64,000 nucleotides of DNA, taken from assembly GCA_050010595.1 (NCBI GenBank), contig JBEKKS010000003.1:186001-250000 (forward strand), read 5' to 3'. Under the pieces are notes generated by a model. It searched no databases. It was not told the DNA's origin and worked only from the letters and a program-made list of their open reading frames with translations. Positions 41,584 to 50,540 of the stretch are shown here, one piece after another. The DNA comes from Palsa-513 sp050010595. Its GTDB lineage: Bacteria; Actinomycetota; Thermoleophilia; Solirubrobacterales; Solirubrobacteraceae. The translations under genes and the position numbers were made by a program. Within the stretch, counting starts at the first letter, position 1. Every line of letters begins with the position of its first letter.

Positions 41584-42130
41584 GGCGACGCGAACCGGAA
41601 GCTCCGAGCGCGCCGGCGAGCTCGAGCAGCGCCGTGACGGTCGTCCAGTTGCGCGCAGTCCCGCCGAGGCGGCGATCGGCGACGAGCTTCGCGAGGTCCG
41701 AGCGGGCGATCCCCGCTGGGTGCGAGGCGTAGATCTCGCGGCCACTGATCTGCACCCGCTCGCCGGGAAGCGCAGCTCCTACGAGCTTGGCTTCGAGCTC
41801 GGGCGGCGGCTCGTTCTCGAAGAACGTGACCTGGTACCGCTTCGGGTCGAGCGCAAGGGCACCGAAAGGGTCGCGGGCGACCACGTCCGCGAGCTGCGCG
41901 CACGAGCGGACGATGACCGGCACGGCGAAGCCGAAGGCGGCGGCGAGCCTCGCCTCGAGCTCGCGCGCGAGCGGGCCGGGCGCGAGCTCGCTCTCGAGCA
42001 CCACGTTGCCGCTCTGCAGGTACGTCTTCACGTCGCCGTAGGAGGCGAGCAGCGCGCGCAGGTCGGCCATCGGCACGCGCCGGCTGGAGCCGATGTTGAC
42101 GCCGCGTAGGAGTGCGATCTGGATCGTCAT
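41555..42130 (-). CDS. DUF1697 family protein
   Basis: 191 residues: QIALLRGVNIGSSRRVPMAD, DVKTYLQSGNVVLESE, FGFAVPVIVRSCAQLADVVA and TARNWTTVTALLELA near the C-terminus. These are hallmarks of DUF1697, a cytosolic alpha/beta family of unknown function. The last ~17 residues (Gly/Ser/Arg-rich) run into the exporter remnant and look like a non-native tail, suggesting the original stop was lost. Confidence 0.88.
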   Translation of the reverse strand: MTIQIALLRGVNIGSSRRVPMADLRALLASYGDVKTYLQSGNVVLESELAPGPLARELEARLAAAFGFAVPVIVRSCAQLADVVARDPFGALALDPKRYQVTFFENEPPPELEAKLVGAALPGERVQISGREIYASHPAGIARSDLAKLVADRRLGGTARNWTTVTALLELAGALGASGSRRQQGSSRSSR

Positions 42131-42167
42131 CGGGGGTCGGCGCCTGAGATGGTTACGACGCCCAGAA

Positions 42168-42257
42168 CGGAGGGGCAGGGATTCGAACCCTGGGTGCGGG
42201 GGTTACCCGCACAACGGTTTTCAAGACCGTCGCATTCAACCGCTCTGCCACCCCTCC
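42168..42257 (-). tRNA. tRNA-Ser (anticodon TGA)
   Basis: 90 bases on the minus strand. Acceptor stem GGAGGGG (42251-42257) pairs with CCCCTCC (42169-42175); D arm GGCAGAGCGGTTGAAT; anticodon loop CTTGAAA with TGA at 42221-42223; long class-II variable arm; T loop GGTTCGAATCC. CCA is not encoded. Confidence 0.97.
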
Positions 42258-42404
42258 TGGCAGTTGCGGATGATCGCATGCCGTCGACTGGGATCGTCGT
42301 GCTCCGCCCGCAGGAGACAACGTCGCCTCCGCCGCGGACCGGTGTGCGCCCGTGCTCGGGCGCGGCGACCGGAATCAACCATCTAGACTGACGCGGCCTC
42401 TTCC

Positions 42405-42493
42405 GGAGAGGTGGCCGAGTGGCTGAAGGCACTCGCCTGCTAAGCGAGTATGGGGCGAAATCTCCATCGCGGGTTCGAATCCCGCCCTCTCCG
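42405..42493 (+). tRNA. tRNA-Ser (anticodon GCT)
   Basis: 89 bases. Acceptor GGAGAGG (42405-42411) with CCTCTCC (42486-42492); D arm TGGCCGAGTGGCTGAAGGC; anticodon loop CTGCTAA with GCT at 42439-42441; long variable arm; GGGTTCGAATCCC T arm. CCA is not encoded. It is divergent from tRNA-Ser(TGA). Confidence 0.97.
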
Positions 42494-42542
42494 TACGTCC
42501 GCCCACCACAAGCCATCCACGCCCGACCCCGGGCGTGAAAGG

Positions 42543-44753
42543 CTAGGCGCAGGTGAGGCTGACGACCGCGTTGTAGTCGGGAACGCCGGCGCGGGCGCGC
42601 TTGGTCGGATCGATCAGCACCTCGCCTTCGGGCCAGTGAACCTGGAGCGTTCCCGGCTTGACCGGTGCGAGCAGCGCGCGACCGCGGTACTCGCCGATCG
42701 CGCTGCGCAACACGAGCTGCGCACCATCGGCGATGCCGCGCTCCCGGGCGTCCTCCCGGCTGATCAGGACCGCGTCGCGCGTCGCCCCCGTATAGCCGTC
42801 CCGCTCGCCCTGGACCATGCTGTTGAACTGCTTGCCGCGGCGAGTCGCAACGACGAACATGCCCTCGGGTACGTCGCGCTCGAACGGCTCGATCGCGGTG
42901 AGGTGGGCTCTTCCGTCGGCGGTCGGGAAGCTCCAGCCCTCGCAGAGGCGACGTCCGCCGTACTGGAACTGGTCGCCCTCGCGGGCGAGCGTGCGGATCG
43001 GGGCGTAGCTCGGGATGGTGCGCGCGATGTCGGCGCGGATCGCCGCCGTATTGGCGAATCGGATTGCGGGCGCGCGGTCGGGCCTGACGCGCTGTGCGAG
43101 CTCGCTCAGGACCTCCCACTCGGCTCGCGCCTCACCGATCCGCGGACCGGCGACCTCGGGACTGAAGATCACGCGCCGCTCGGTCGAGGTCTCGGTGACA
43201 CCACCTGAGATCTCGTAGCGGGTCTTGGCCGGCAGCAGGACGACTTCTTGCACCGGGTCCAGCAGCATCTGGCTCGAGAGCACGATGTCCATGTGCACGC
43301 GCAAGGGGACGCGTCCTAGCGCAGCAGCAGCGGACGCGGGGTCGGGCGCCACCTCGAGGAAGTTCCCGCCGCAGAGAAACAGCGCGTCGATCCCACCGTC
43401 GCGGGCCGCATCGAGCTGTTCGAGCGCCGAGCGCCCGGCGCTCGCCGGAACGTCGAAGCCCCACAGGGTTGAGAGGTGGCGCGCGTTCTCGTCGTTGACT
43501 GCGAGGCCGCCAGGGAAGCTGGTCGCGTAGGCGCCCATCTCAGCACCGCCCTGCACGCCGGAGTGGCCGCGGATCGGCATCAGCCCGCAGTGCTCGCGGC
43601 CGACGAAGCCCTTCGTCAGGGCGAGGTTGATTATCGCGGCGACGCCGTCCTCGCCACGCTCGTGCTGGGTTATGCCCATGCTCCACACGAACACAGCGCT
43701 CTGCGCGTCGCGCAAGAGCCTGGCGAGGCCCGCCATCTCCTCGCGCGTCGCGCTCGACGCGCGCTCGAGCCGCTCCCAGCTCTGCGCCGCGAGCGCCGTG
43801 CGCAGGTCCTCGAAGCCGGTCGTGTGGGCAGCGATGAAGCTGCGGTCGACCCAATCCTGCTCGATCATGTGCTTCGCGACGCCGTTCAGGAACGCGACAT
43901 CGCCGCCCACGCCGACGAGGAAGAAATCGTCGGCGATCTTCGTTCCGAAGACTGCGCTCTCGACGTTCGACGGCACCCAGTAGCGCTCCATCGCCGGCTC
44001 GCGGTAGGCATTCACGACGGCAACGCGCGTGCCGGCCTTCTTCGCGTGGTAGAGGTACTTCATCGACACCGGCTGGTTGACAGCGACGTTCGAGCCGATG
44101 AAGACGACGAGATCCGAGCCGATCCAGTCCTTGTAGGAGCAGGTCGAGGCGGCAACGCCGAGTGCCTGCTTGAGCGCGAGCGTGCTCGGCGAGTGGCAGA
44201 TCCGCGCGGCGTTGTCGATCGAGTTCGTGCCGATCGCGCGGACCGACTTCTGGACGGCGTAGTAGTTCTCGTTTGGCTGCCCTCGACTCGTCATGTAGAA
44301 GCCGAGCCGTTGCGGTCCACTGGAGCGCATGCGCTCGGCGACCAGCGTCAGCGCGTCATCCCAGCTGATTTGCCGGAAGCCGAGCTCGCCGGCCTGCCGA
44401 AGCATCGGGTAGGGCAAGCGACCTAGCGCTCGCAGCTCGCGTCCGCGCAGCTCGCGCAGCGCCGAAACGTCCGCCAGATCGGCCGGATCGAGCGCCTTCA
44501 TCGTGTTGAGGCTGAGCAGTCGCAGGCGCACGTTGCAGAGGTGCACCTGATCGAGCGTCCAGTCGCGCATGCCGCTCGTCCCGAGCGCGCAGCCATCGCA
44601 GACGCCGTGCTTGAGGATCCGCCATGCATAGCGGAGGCGTCCGCGGTTCTCACGGATCGCGCGGACGATCTCCATGTAGTTGTTCGGATGCTGCCCGACC
44701 CCGAACGGCCTCAGGCCGGCCCAGTTGGCCGGGTCGATTCGCTTCTCGCGCAC
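42543..44753 (-). CDS. FdhF/YdeP-family molybdopterin oxidoreductase
   Basis: 736 residues from the GTG at 44753, chosen for the strong RBS GGAGGAGG (44758-44767); an open frame continues to 44876. Family marks: PANWAGLRPFGVGQHPNNYM, GVCDGCALGTSG, GFYMTSRGQPNENYY, ARICHSPSTLALKQALGVAA, GIRGHSGVQGG-like IRGHSGVQGGAEMGAY and NSMVQGERDGYTGATRD. YdeP-type proteins bind a bis-MGD cofactor; substrate unknown (acid-resistance link in E. coli). Its sulfur-transfer partner FdhD is encoded divergently. A 12-bp perfect dyad lies in the leader. Confidence 0.9.
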   Translation of the reverse strand: MREKRIDPANWAGLRPFGVGQHPNNYMEIVRAIRENRGRLRYAWRILKHGVCDGCALGTSGMRDWTLDQVHLCNVRLRLLSLNTMKALDPADLADVSALRELRGRELRALGRLPYPMLRQAGELGFRQISWDDALTLVAERMRSSGPQRLGFYMTSRGQPNENYYAVQKSVRAIGTNSIDNAARICHSPSTLALKQALGVAASTCSYKDWIGSDLVVFIGSNVAVNQPVSMKYLYHAKKAGTRVAVVNAYREPAMERYWVPSNVESAVFGTKIADDFFLVGVGGDVAFLNGVAKHMIEQDWVDRSFIAAHTTGFEDLRTALAAQSWERLERASSATREEMAGLARLLRDAQSAVFVWSMGITQHERGEDGVAAIINLALTKGFVGREHCGLMPIRGHSGVQGGAEMGAYATSFPGGLAVNDENARHLSTLWGFDVPASAGRSALEQLDAARDGGIDALFLCGGNFLEVAPDPASAAAALGRVPLRVHMDIVLSSQMLLDPVQEVVLLPAKTRYEISGGVTETSTERRVIFSPEVAGPRIGEARAEWEVLSELAQRVRPDRAPAIRFANTAAIRADIARTIPSYAPIRTLAREGDQFQYGGRRLCEGWSFPTADGRAHLTAIEPFERDVPEGMFVVATRRGKQFNSMVQGERDGYTGATRDAVLISREDARERGIADGAQLVLRSAIGEYRGRALLAPVKPGTLQVHWPEGEVLIDPTKRARAGVPDYNAVVSLTCA

Positions 44754-44809
44754 GACCGCCTCCTCCGTCCGGGCAATCGTAGTACGGGCGGCCGAGCTCT
44801 TGACGACTT

Positions 44810-44844
44810 CGGGCCCCGTCGCCGCATACCGACGACGGGGCCCG
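44810..44844 (-). promoter_or_regulatory. Perfect 12-bp dyad in the leader of the YdeP-type gene
   Basis: CGGGCCCCGTCG (44810-44821) and its exact complement (44833-44844), 11-base loop, 57 bases upstream of the GTG start. It lies in the divergent fdhD/YdeP region and could be an operator or an attenuating RNA hairpin. No T-run follows on either strand. Confidence 0.4.
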
Positions 44845-45094
44845 AGTCTAAAAGCTGTATTCACCGCCAAAGGCACCCGATTGTGCGCTAGCGCGCGGTC
44901 GAGTCAGATGCGCTCTCACTGAGACACCTCACCAAGCTGGGCGCCCGTCCGGCGGTCTTTTACGAAAGGCGACTCCTGTCCAATGGAACTCCTTTCTTCG
45001 TACCTACATCTCTTTTACCACCGGACTGCACGCTGTCAAGGGAACTGGGCACAAGACCCACGCACGGACGACTAAGATCGTGTCGGAGGGCGTG

Positions 45095-45847
45095 ATGGCG
45101 CAGCTGACGACGACGGTCGTGCGCGACGGAGTTCGCGACGAGGTGGCGGTCGAGGAACCGCTCGAGATCCGTGTCGACGGCGAGCCGATTGCGGTAACGA
45201 TGCGCACACCCGGACACGACGAGGAGCTCGCGCTCGGCTTCCTCTACGGCGAGGGGCTGATCGACGGCCCGCGCGAGGCCGGCCTGACCGCCGATCTCGC
45301 GGCGAACGTGATCGAGGTCGCGGGCCCGCTCGCGCGCCGCCCGGCGAGGCGACGCTTTTACACGACCTCGTCCTGCGGCGTCTGTGGCAAGGGCGCGCTG
45401 GAAGAGGTGGCAGTTCACGCGCCGGCGATCATCGACCAAGCAACGGTGAGCCGAGCGCTGCTCGCACAGCTACCGGAGCGGCTGCGTCAGCCGGCGTTCG
45501 AGCGGACCGGCGGCCTGCACGCGGCGGGTTTGTTCGACCGCAGCGGTCAGCTCGAGCTCGCACGCGAGGACGTCGGGCGCCACAACGCCCTCGACAAGGT
45601 GATTGGCCACGCACTGCTCGATCGGCGGCTGCCACTGCGCGAGTCGATCGTTTGTGTCAGCGGGCGCGTCGCGTTCGAGCTGGTGCAGAAGACCGCCCTT
45701 GCCGGCTGCCCGATCATCGTCGGGGTAGGCGCGCCGACCTCGCTGGCGATCGCGCTTGCCGAGGATCGCGGGATCGCACTCGCGGGCTTCGCCCGCGGCA
45801 ACGGACGCGTGAACGTCTACAGCCACAGCGAGCGCGTCCGCGACTGA
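45095..45847 (+). CDS. fdhD: Formate dehydrogenase accessory sulfurtransferase FdhD
   Basis: 250 residues: VEEPLEIRVDGEPIAVTMRT, PGHDEELALGFLYGEGLID, the active-site CxxC in YTTSSCGVCGKGALEE, GGLHAAGLFDRSGQLELARE and DVGRHNALDKVIGHALL. FdhD passes sulfur from IscS to the bis-MGD cofactor of formate dehydrogenase-like enzymes; the YdeP-type protein encoded divergently is the obvious client. ATG at 45095 is preceded by GGAGGG; a GTG at 45080 is in frame. Confidence 0.95.
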   Translation: MAQLTTTVVRDGVRDEVAVEEPLEIRVDGEPIAVTMRTPGHDEELALGFLYGEGLIDGPREAGLTADLAANVIEVAGPLARRPARRRFYTTSSCGVCGKGALEEVAVHAPAIIDQATVSRALLAQLPERLRQPAFERTGGLHAAGLFDRSGQLELAREDVGRHNALDKVIGHALLDRRLPLRESIVCVSGRVAFELVQKTALAGCPIIVGVGAPTSLAIALAEDRGIALAGFARGNGRVNVYSHSERVRD

Positions 45848-45893
45848 GCGAGCCGACGGCGCGGCGCCTCGATCGCGGCCGACTCGGTCGCAC

Positions 45894-46403
45894 CTAGTCC
45901 GATGCTTCGAGCTCGTCGAACGGGCAGCAGCGAGGGTCGTTCTGCGCCGCGAGCGTGACGAGCGACCGGTGGAGCGTCGCGCGCTCCAGCGCAGTCAACG
46001 GCGCGAAGAACTCGTCGCAGACCTGGTTTGTCCAACCGCGCAACTTCACGAGCTCGCCCTGGCCGGCACCGGTGATGCTTACGACGTGCCGACGGCGATC
46101 ATCCGGGTCGCGCTGGCGCGCGATCAGACCGCGCTGCTCGAGCGAGTCGAGCAGCGCGACGAGCCGGCTTGGATCAATCATCATCGTCTCGGCAATCGTG
46201 GCCTGCGTGGCGCGGGCGCCTTCCCCGAGTAGCGCGAGGATCGTGTAGTCGTAGAGCTCGAACCCCTGCTCCTCCGCTCGGGCGAGCACCTGCGCCTTGC
46301 ACGCGGCGCCGAGGCTCGCGAGGAGGTAGCCAGTGTTGTCGGCGAGCTCGCGCGCGACCGTGTGAGCGTGGCGCTTCTGATCTTCGAGCACCGGCTGGTT
46401 CAT
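45894..46403 (-). CDS. MarR-family transcriptional regulator
   Basis: 169 residues: YDYTILALLGEGARATQATI, AETMMIDPSRLVALLDSLEQ (recognition helix), RGLIARQRDPDDRRRHVVSI wing, and C-terminal dimer helix ALERATLHRSLVTLAAQ. It ends with PRCCPFDEL. Divergent from the DHA2 exporter at 46479; the 75-bp gap holds a dyad, so it most likely represses the exporter and itself. Confidence 0.93.
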   Translation of the reverse strand: MNQPVLEDQKRHAHTVARELADNTGYLLASLGAACKAQVLARAEEQGFELYDYTILALLGEGARATQATIAETMMIDPSRLVALLDSLEQRGLIARQRDPDDRRRHVVSITGAGQGELVKLRGWTNQVCDEFFAPLTALERATLHRSLVTLAAQNDPRCCPFDELEASD

Positions 46404-46428
46404 ATCAGCACTAAGTGTACCGCAGAAG

Positions 46429-46461
46429 CGTTGTGCTTTACTACCATTGAATTGCACAACG
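46429..46461. promoter_or_regulatory. Operator dyad between marR and the DHA2 exporter
   Basis: CGTTGTGC (46429-46436) and GCACAACG (46454-46461) form a perfect 8-bp inverted repeat with a 17-base AT-rich spacer in an otherwise GC-rich region. It sits 17 bases before the exporter ATG and covers the presumed promoters. Confidence 0.6.
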
Positions 46462-46478
46462 ATTTCGAGGAGCAATCG

Positions 46479-47972
46479 ATGTCCGCTGAAACTGTTTCGC
46501 ATACGGACGACGCCGTGGACCCGCGACGGTGGATCGTCCTCGCGCTGATCGTGATGGCGCAGTTCATGGTCGTCCTCGACGTGGCGATCGTGAATGTCGC
46601 ACTGCCGTCGATCAAGAACAGCCTCCACTTCTCGCAGGTGGACCTGCAGTGGGTCATCACCGCCTACGCGATCCTCTTCGGCGGCGCGCTGATGCTGGGC
46701 GGACGCCTCGGCGACCTGCTCGGGCGCCGGCGCCTCTTCGTGATCGGCCTCGCGCTGTTCACCGTGAGCTCGCTACTCGACGGACTGTCATGGTCGGAGG
46801 GTTCGTTGATCGCGTTTCGCTCGCTGCAGGGTCTCGGCGCGGCGCTGGTCTCTCCAGCCGCGCTGTCGATCCTCATGACTACGTTCAACGAAGGCCGTGA
46901 GCGCAATCTGGCGCTCGGCGTGTGGGGCGCCGTCTCCGGCAGCGGCGGCGCTGCCGGCGTGCTGCTCGGCGGCGCGCTGACGAGCGGCCTCGGCTGGTCA
47001 TGGATCTTCTTCATCAACGTGCCGGTCGGTATCGCGGTCATCGCCGCGACCCCATTCCTCCTGCGCGAGAGCATCGCCGACCTGGATCACCGCCATTTCG
47101 ACTTCGCCGGCGCGGCCTCGATCACTGCCGGCCTGATGCTGCTCGTCTATGCGATGACCCACGCCGCGCAGCACGGCTGGGGCGCCACCGAGTCGATCGT
47201 CCTGATCGGCGCCTCGGCGGCGCTACTCGTGGCGTTCTTCGTGCGCGAGATGTTCTCCCCTGCGCCACTGCTGCCGCTGCGGATCTTCCGCCTGCGCACG
47301 CTGTCGGGCTCGAACCTCGGCGGGCTGCTGCTCGGGGCGTCGGTCTTCGCTCAGTTCTTTCTGCTGACGCTCTACATGCAGCAGGTGCTCCACTACTCGG
47401 CGCTCAGCACCGGCGTCGCATACATCGCTCTGACGCTGACGATCATCCTCTGCTCCGGGATCGCCCAGGCGCTCGTCACGCGCGTCGGCGTGCGCCCGGT
47501 GATGCCGGCCGGGATGCTGATGGCGGCGGGCGCGCTGGTCTGGATGGCACAGCTGCCCGTCCACGGGCACTACTTCGCAAACCTGTTCGGGCCGTTCCTG
47601 CTCGCCGGCCTCGGACTGGCGCTCGCGTTCGTGCCGATGTCGATCGGTGGCCTGACGGGCGTCAGCGGCGGTGAGGCCGGCGTCGCCTCGGGTCTGCTCA
47701 ACACCGTGCAGCAGGTCGGTGGCGCGATCGGCGTGGCTATCGCAACAACGATCGCCACCACGTTCACCACGCACTTCGCGAGCGCCCACCACACGAGCGC
47801 GGCCGCGCCGGCCGCCCTCACACACGGGTTCCAAGCCGCCTTCTACGTTCTCGCCGGGATCGCCGCGGCAGGCGGCATCCTCTCCGCAGCGCTGATCGAG
47901 GGCCGCTCGAAGCTCGCGGCCGCGCCGCACGAGGAAGCCGGCCTCGCCCAGGTCGAGGCAACAACAGCCTGA
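46479..47972 (+). CDS. DHA2-family MFS exporter under MarR control
   Basis: 497 residues, about 14 helices: MAQFMVVLDVAIVNVALPSI, LGGRLGDLLGRRRLFVIGLA, RSLQGLGAALVSPAALSILM, LLGGALTSGLGWSWIFFINV and GVASGLLNTVQQVGGAIGVA. Typical proton-coupled drug or solvent exporter. GAGGAG eight bases before the ATG. Divergent from marR, followed by a strong bidirectional hairpin. Confidence 0.93.
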   Translation: MSAETVSHTDDAVDPRRWIVLALIVMAQFMVVLDVAIVNVALPSIKNSLHFSQVDLQWVITAYAILFGGALMLGGRLGDLLGRRRLFVIGLALFTVSSLLDGLSWSEGSLIAFRSLQGLGAALVSPAALSILMTTFNEGRERNLALGVWGAVSGSGGAAGVLLGGALTSGLGWSWIFFINVPVGIAVIAATPFLLRESIADLDHRHFDFAGAASITAGLMLLVYAMTHAAQHGWGATESIVLIGASAALLVAFFVREMFSPAPLLPLRIFRLRTLSGSNLGGLLLGASVFAQFFLLTLYMQQVLHYSALSTGVAYIALTLTIILCSGIAQALVTRVGVRPVMPAGMLMAAGALVWMAQLPVHGHYFANLFGPFLLAGLGLALAFVPMSIGGLTGVSGGEAGVASGLLNTVQQVGGAIGVAIATTIATTFTTHFASAHHTSAAAPAALTHGFQAAFYVLAGIAAAGGILSAALIEGRSKLAAAPHEEAGLAQVEATTA

Positions 47973-47983
47973 ACGGCCGTCGT

Positions 47984-48014
47984 ACCGCCGCCCCAGCATG
48001 CCTGGGGCGGCGGT
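47984..48014. terminator. Bidirectional 13-bp hairpin terminator
   Basis: ACCGCCGCCCCAG (47984-47996) and its exact complement (48002-48014) with a 5-base loop, between the convergent exporter (stop 47972) and MOSC gene (stop 48016). Confidence 0.8.
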
Positions 48015-48015
48015 C

Positions 48016-48882
48016 CTAGCCGACTAGCAGGACGGCGTCGCCGAGGCGGACCTCGCCCGGCTCGAGCACCTCGCCGTAGATGCCGCAGGCGAGCGGCTCG
48101 GTCGTCGGGATCCCGGCCCGGTAGGAGCGCAGCAGATCGAGCGTCGGCAGGTCCGCGACGCCACGCTCGGGATCCTGCCCCGTCACCAGGCAACGGCCGA
48201 CGTGGCCGTTCATCCGCACGAGCGCGCTGCCGATGCGCACGTCGCGCCCGACCCAGGCGTCCTCGGCATGGGCTGCCAGCCCGTCGACCTCGACGAGCAT
48301 GCGAAAGCGCCGCGAGTCGACGTCGCGCCCGGCGACCTGCGCCAGCTGGGCGACGGAGGCACTCCCGACCAAGGACACCGCGCCCTTGATCCCGCGGTCG
48401 ATGCCGCGACCAGTCGCCGGATCCGCGTGGACGAGGCGCAGCGAACGCCCGGCGTACTGCGAGAGTGCCTCCGAGAACGGCCCATCGACGAGCTGCGCGC
48501 GGTACTCGCGCGAGAAGAAGCGCGTGTCAAGCCAATCGCTAAGAGCGACTGGTGCGACCACCGTCTCGCCGTCCGGGAAGCTCAGCGCGAGCTCGCGACG
48601 CTTCGAGTCAAAGCTCGCCACAACCGCGCTGAGGATCCCGAGCTGCTTGCCGTTGACCATCCTCGCGCGGTCGTCCACCAGGTAGAAGCGGCGGTTCTCG
48701 CGCACGCCGCCCGCATCGAGCTCGATTGCTTCGCGTCGCTGGATCCGCAGCCCTTTCACGGGCGTCGTCGAGAGCGCCGCGACAACCGCCGTCTGGGGTG
48801 TCGTCAGGTGAGAGATGGCGCGGATACTAGGCCGCACCGCTCCCGTCGCGCTCGCGCGCGACGGGAGCTGAGCGCTGGCCAT
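48016..48882 (-). CDS. MOSC-domain protein
   Basis: 288 residues. An N-terminal beta-barrel (VAALSTTPVKGLRIQRREAI, ENRRFYLVDDRARMVNGKQ) precedes a MOSC domain with the conserved cysteine in MNGHVGRCLVTGQDPERG and LACGIYGEVLEPGEVRLGD. It is related to the molybdenum-cofactor sulfurase C-terminus and mARC/YcbX, consistent with the surrounding molybdenum genes. The ATG at 48882 is used, but a perfect hairpin (48841-48866) lies just inside it; the GTG at 48837, after the hairpin, is the alternative. Confidence 0.88.
   Translation of the reverse strand: MASAQLPSRASATGAVRPSIRAISHLTTPQTAVVAALSTTPVKGLRIQRREAIELDAGGVRENRRFYLVDDRARMVNGKQLGILSAVVASFDSKRRELALSFPDGETVVAPVALSDWLDTRFFSREYRAQLVDGPFSEALSQYAGRSLRLVHADPATGRGIDRGIKGAVSLVGSASVAQLAQVAGRDVDSRRFRMLVEVDGLAAHAEDAWVGRDVRIGSALVRMNGHVGRCLVTGQDPERGVADLPTLDLLRSYRAGIPTTEPLACGIYGEVLEPGEVRLGDAVLLVG
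48841..48866 (-). terminator. 10-bp hairpin downstream of the APC permease
   Basis: TCCCGTCGCG (48841-48850) and its exact complement (48857-48866) around a 6-base loop, 19 bases after the permease stop at 48885. It lies inside the annotated 5' end of the MOSC gene, which argues that the MOSC gene starts further downstream or is read through. Confidence 0.5.
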
Positions 48883-48884
48883 AT

Positions 48885-50420
48885 CTATGCCTCGACTGGC
48901 TGCGGCACGCCCTCGAACGTCGGCCGGCGCTCGCGCGGCTCGCCGGCCTCGCGATGAGCAGCGATCGATGTCTCGAGCTCGACCTCGATCTCCCCCATCG
49001 TCGCCGGGCGCGTCCTGTGCACGACGTACATCCATGCACCACCGATCAGCATGTACCCGAGGAAGATGTACGGGAAGAGGTTGATCGGGTAAGACGGTGC
49101 CGGGTAGAAGCTGCCGACCGTCGGCACCATCAGGCAGACGAACGCGAGCGTGGCGATCGCCACATTGCGGCCACGCAGCTCGCCCAGCTTGCGCAGGTAC
49201 ACGGGCGCGGCGACGCTGATCATGAAATACGCGAGCAGGAAGCCGAACGCGGCGAGCGTGCCCGCGTCACCGAAGATCGTGTTCGCGTTGTCGCTCGTCG
49301 CATAGAGGATCACGGCGAACGCAAACATCATGCTCATGATCGTCCCGATCGCCGCGTGAGGAGTCATGTGCTTGTGGTGGACGGCACGGATCTGCTTCGG
49401 AAAGATCCCGTGGTCGCTCATCGGCAGCATGATTCGCGCCGACGCGTTCAGGCACGAGAGCGTCAGCGAGAAGAAGCTGACGGTCGCCCCGAGCCAGATC
49501 GGGATCTTGAACCAGCTGACGCCGTAGAGCACCGAGATCGTGCTGAGTGGCGCCGTCAACGATCCGAACGACGCGTGGTCGTGCGTCGCGAGCACCTCGA
49601 TATAGGCCATCACGACCATGAACAGGCCGGTCACGATCAGGCTCCAGACGACCGCCCGCGGCACATTCTTCGTTGGGTTGCGCGCCTCGCCCCCGAGCGT
49701 CGTGGCACTCTCGAAACCGACGAGCGAGAAGATGCAGACCACAACGGCGAAGTCGATGCCCTTGATCGAGACGCCCTTGAGCGTCAACTGCGACGTATCG
49801 ATCGCGTTGACGTGCGGGTGAAAGATGACGACCGCTGCGAGGCCAAGGATGAACGTCACCGAAAGCGCCTCGAAAACGAGCATCAGCACGGATGACAGGC
49901 GTATGTCGAGCCAGGCCACGGCCGCGCAGATGCCGGCACTGATGATGAAGAAGAGGATCGGCGTTACGGTGCCAACGCCGATCGCGCCGAGGAAGTTCTG
50001 CGCCGAGATCGCGAAGCCGGCCAGCCCCGCAACCCCGATGAAGAAGTAGGACCACAACAGCGTCCAACCGGAGAGGACGCCGCCAACCGGTCCGAGCCCG
50101 CGACCGGTGTAGGCGTACATCGAGCCGGCCGAGGCCGACCGTTTCGCGAACTGGTTGAGGCCACCGACGACGAACAGCAGCATGATCGTCCCGAACAGGT
50201 ACGCGGCCCAGGTGCCGCGACCCGCGTCCGTGAACGCCAGCGGGATGATCAGCACAGCGGTCATCGTCGGCGAGATCAGCGCTATCGACTGGGCCAGCGT
50301 GGGAAAGAAGCCGAGCGCGTTTGCGCGCAAGCGCGGCGCGCCCCGCTCGGTGGCAGGCGGCATCGCCGCCGCGGCCGGAGATGGCATGGCGGTGGTACTC
50401 CTTCCTGAGGACTTGGTCAC
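48885..50420 (-). CDS. APC-family amino acid permease
   Basis: 511 residues, twelve helices: GFFPTLAQSIALISPTMTAV, KRSASAGSMYAYTGRGLGPV, GWTLLWSYFFIGVAGLAGFA, VCIFSLVGFESATTLGGEAR (TM6 motif with GFES) and PTKNVPRAVVWSLIVTG. Probably imports an amino acid or amine with protons. A cytoplasmic C-tail ends in GEPRERRPTFEGVPQPVEA. ATG at 50387 is an alternative start. Substrate not deducible. Confidence 0.92.
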   Translation of the reverse strand: MTKSSGRSTTAMPSPAAAAMPPATERGAPRLRANALGFFPTLAQSIALISPTMTAVLIIPLAFTDAGRGTWAAYLFGTIMLLFVVGGLNQFAKRSASAGSMYAYTGRGLGPVGGVLSGWTLLWSYFFIGVAGLAGFAISAQNFLGAIGVGTVTPILFFIISAGICAAVAWLDIRLSSVLMLVFEALSVTFILGLAAVVIFHPHVNAIDTSQLTLKGVSIKGIDFAVVVCIFSLVGFESATTLGGEARNPTKNVPRAVVWSLIVTGLFMVVMAYIEVLATHDHASFGSLTAPLSTISVLYGVSWFKIPIWLGATVSFFSLTLSCLNASARIMLPMSDHGIFPKQIRAVHHKHMTPHAAIGTIMSMMFAFAVILYATSDNANTIFGDAGTLAAFGFLLAYFMISVAAPVYLRKLGELRGRNVAIATLAFVCLMVPTVGSFYPAPSYPINLFPYIFLGYMLIGGAWMYVVHRTRPATMGEIEVELETSIAAHREAGEPRERRPTFEGVPQPVEA

Positions 50421-50540
50421 GGGACCGCGGTCGCACCTAAGTCGGGCAGCGTGGGCCTCCGCAGTCGTCGAGCATATTGTCTGACCAGCCGCCGACCGTG
50501 ATCGGCCAGACGTCCAAGAATCGCTCGCAGCGCCTGTACA

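Noticed and set aside
44967..45000. Imperfect repeat GAAAGG...CCTTTC in the fdhD/YdeP intergenic region as a riboswitch
   Set aside because: Too many mismatches and no resemblance I can support to known molybdenum-cofactor RNAs.
44960..45439. Minus-strand frame opposite fdhD
   Set aside because: FdhD motifs on the plus strand are decisive.
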